6,233 nucleotides of DNA from Chloroflexota bacterium (GTDB taxonomy: Bacteria; Chloroflexota; Anaerolineae; Aggregatilineales; UBA3940): positions 1-6,233 of the forward strand of contig DRKO01000160.1 of assembly GCA_011051745.1 (NCBI GenBank), read 5' to 3'. The notes beneath the pieces are model-generated. The model had not been told where the DNA came from. It was given only the letters and a program-made list of their open reading frames with translations, and searched no databases. Positions 5,934-6,233 of this stretch are shown here, piece by piece. The translations under genes and the position numbers were made by a program. How positions within the stretch are numbered: position 1 is the stretch's first letter; each line of letters opens with the position of its first letter.

Positions 5934-6233
5934 TTACCGGGCGCTGGCCTTGACTTCCTCCCACAGCTCGATCCACTGCTCGCGCACGTCGGCGGGCGTG
6001 TAGGTGATGAACGCCAGCCGCTCGGCGACCGTCGGATCGCCAAAGACGGTGTTGGTGAAGGAGTCCTCAGGCAGTTGCTCTACCACACGCGGGTTGGCCG
6101 GAACCGGCGCACCGGCGACGCTGTCCCACTCGACGTAGAACTCCGGGCTGCTCATGAAGTCAATCCACTTCATAGCCATCTCGACGTTGGGCGCGTCAGT
6201 GGGGATGGCCCAGGCGTCGATCCAGCCGATCGC
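5934..6233 (-). CDS. potD: Extracellular solute-binding protein, PotD-like, C-terminal end (partial)
   Basis: The frame is open to the right edge, so only the last 99 residues are present; the start, signal peptide and most of the ligand site are outside. The fragment reads GWIDAWAIPTDAPNVEMAM, then KWIDFMSSPEFYVEW, then a GAPVPAN turn, and ends ELWEEVKASAR. This follows the C-terminal lobe of spermidine/putrescine-binding proteins. By eye, WID matches the FWMDSLAIPANAKN region of E. coli PotD, whose Trp255 and Asp257 contact the polyamine; both are kept. The turn carrying Tyr293 of PotD has Ala here. The protein should capture substrate outside the membrane and deliver it to the permeases. 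The ATG at 6179 is internal, not the start. The gene is first among those visible in the operon. Confidence 0.9.
   Translation of the reverse strand, partial: AIGWIDAWAIPTDAPNVEMAMKWIDFMSSPEFYVEWDSVAGAPVPANPRVVEQLPEDSFTNTVFGDPTVAERLAFITYTPADVREQWIELWEEVKASAR

Noticed and set aside
1..6233. CRISPR array, tRNA, rRNA, riboswitch or phage genes
   Set aside because: No regularly spaced repeats, no cloverleaf or rRNA-like sequence and no phage proteins were seen. No gene-free stretch longer than about 70 bases exists apart from the 357-519 region, which is described as a small ORF and repeat.

Overview
The window is GC-rich bacterial DNA with tightly packed genes. The organism cannot be named from sequence alone. 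The combination of a tetratricopeptide (TPR) protein with 40-residue repeats, a REP-associated tyrosine transposase (RAYT) carrying a GTAGGGGCGAGGC-type palindrome, and a polyamine-type ABC operon looks most like the Chloroflexota or a similar large, repeat-rich GC-rich genome. This is an impression, not a proof.

Layout. On the + strand, bases 3-356 are the C-terminal end of a TPR protein. A 40-codon ORF (353-475) overlaps its stop codon in an ATGA arrangement and ends where a degenerate REP-like palindrome begins (472-498). A complete RAYT gene follows (520-1086, GTG start behind a perfect AGGAGG). Its coding sequence contains a perfect 28-bp palindrome (799-826) related to the upstream copy.

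From 1117 to the right edge everything is on the - strand and forms one compact operon, read right to left: the C-terminal end of a PotD-like substrate-binding protein (5934-6233, cut by the window edge), a 12-bp perfect hairpin, two PotB/PotC-type permeases, a PotA-type ATPase, an ADP-ribosylglycohydrolase-family enzyme, and a PfkB/ribokinase-family sugar or nucleoside kinase. Between the permeases and at the last two junctions the reading frames overlap by a few bases (GTGA/TGATG, ATGA, TTGA). The kinase uses a TTG start whose ribosome-binding site can fold against the start region, so its translation may depend on translation of the hydrolase gene.

How the genes may work together. The transporter is of the spermidine/putrescine/iron(III)/thiamine class. 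The attached hydrolase and kinase are a plausible pair for cleaving a ribosyl-type glycosidic bond and phosphorylating the product. The working hypothesis is an uptake-and-processing operon for a cationic or ribosylated small molecule. The transporter class and enzyme families are well supported; the substrate and pathway are inference. The operon promoter lies beyond the right edge. The two strands converge on a 30-base gap (1087-1116).
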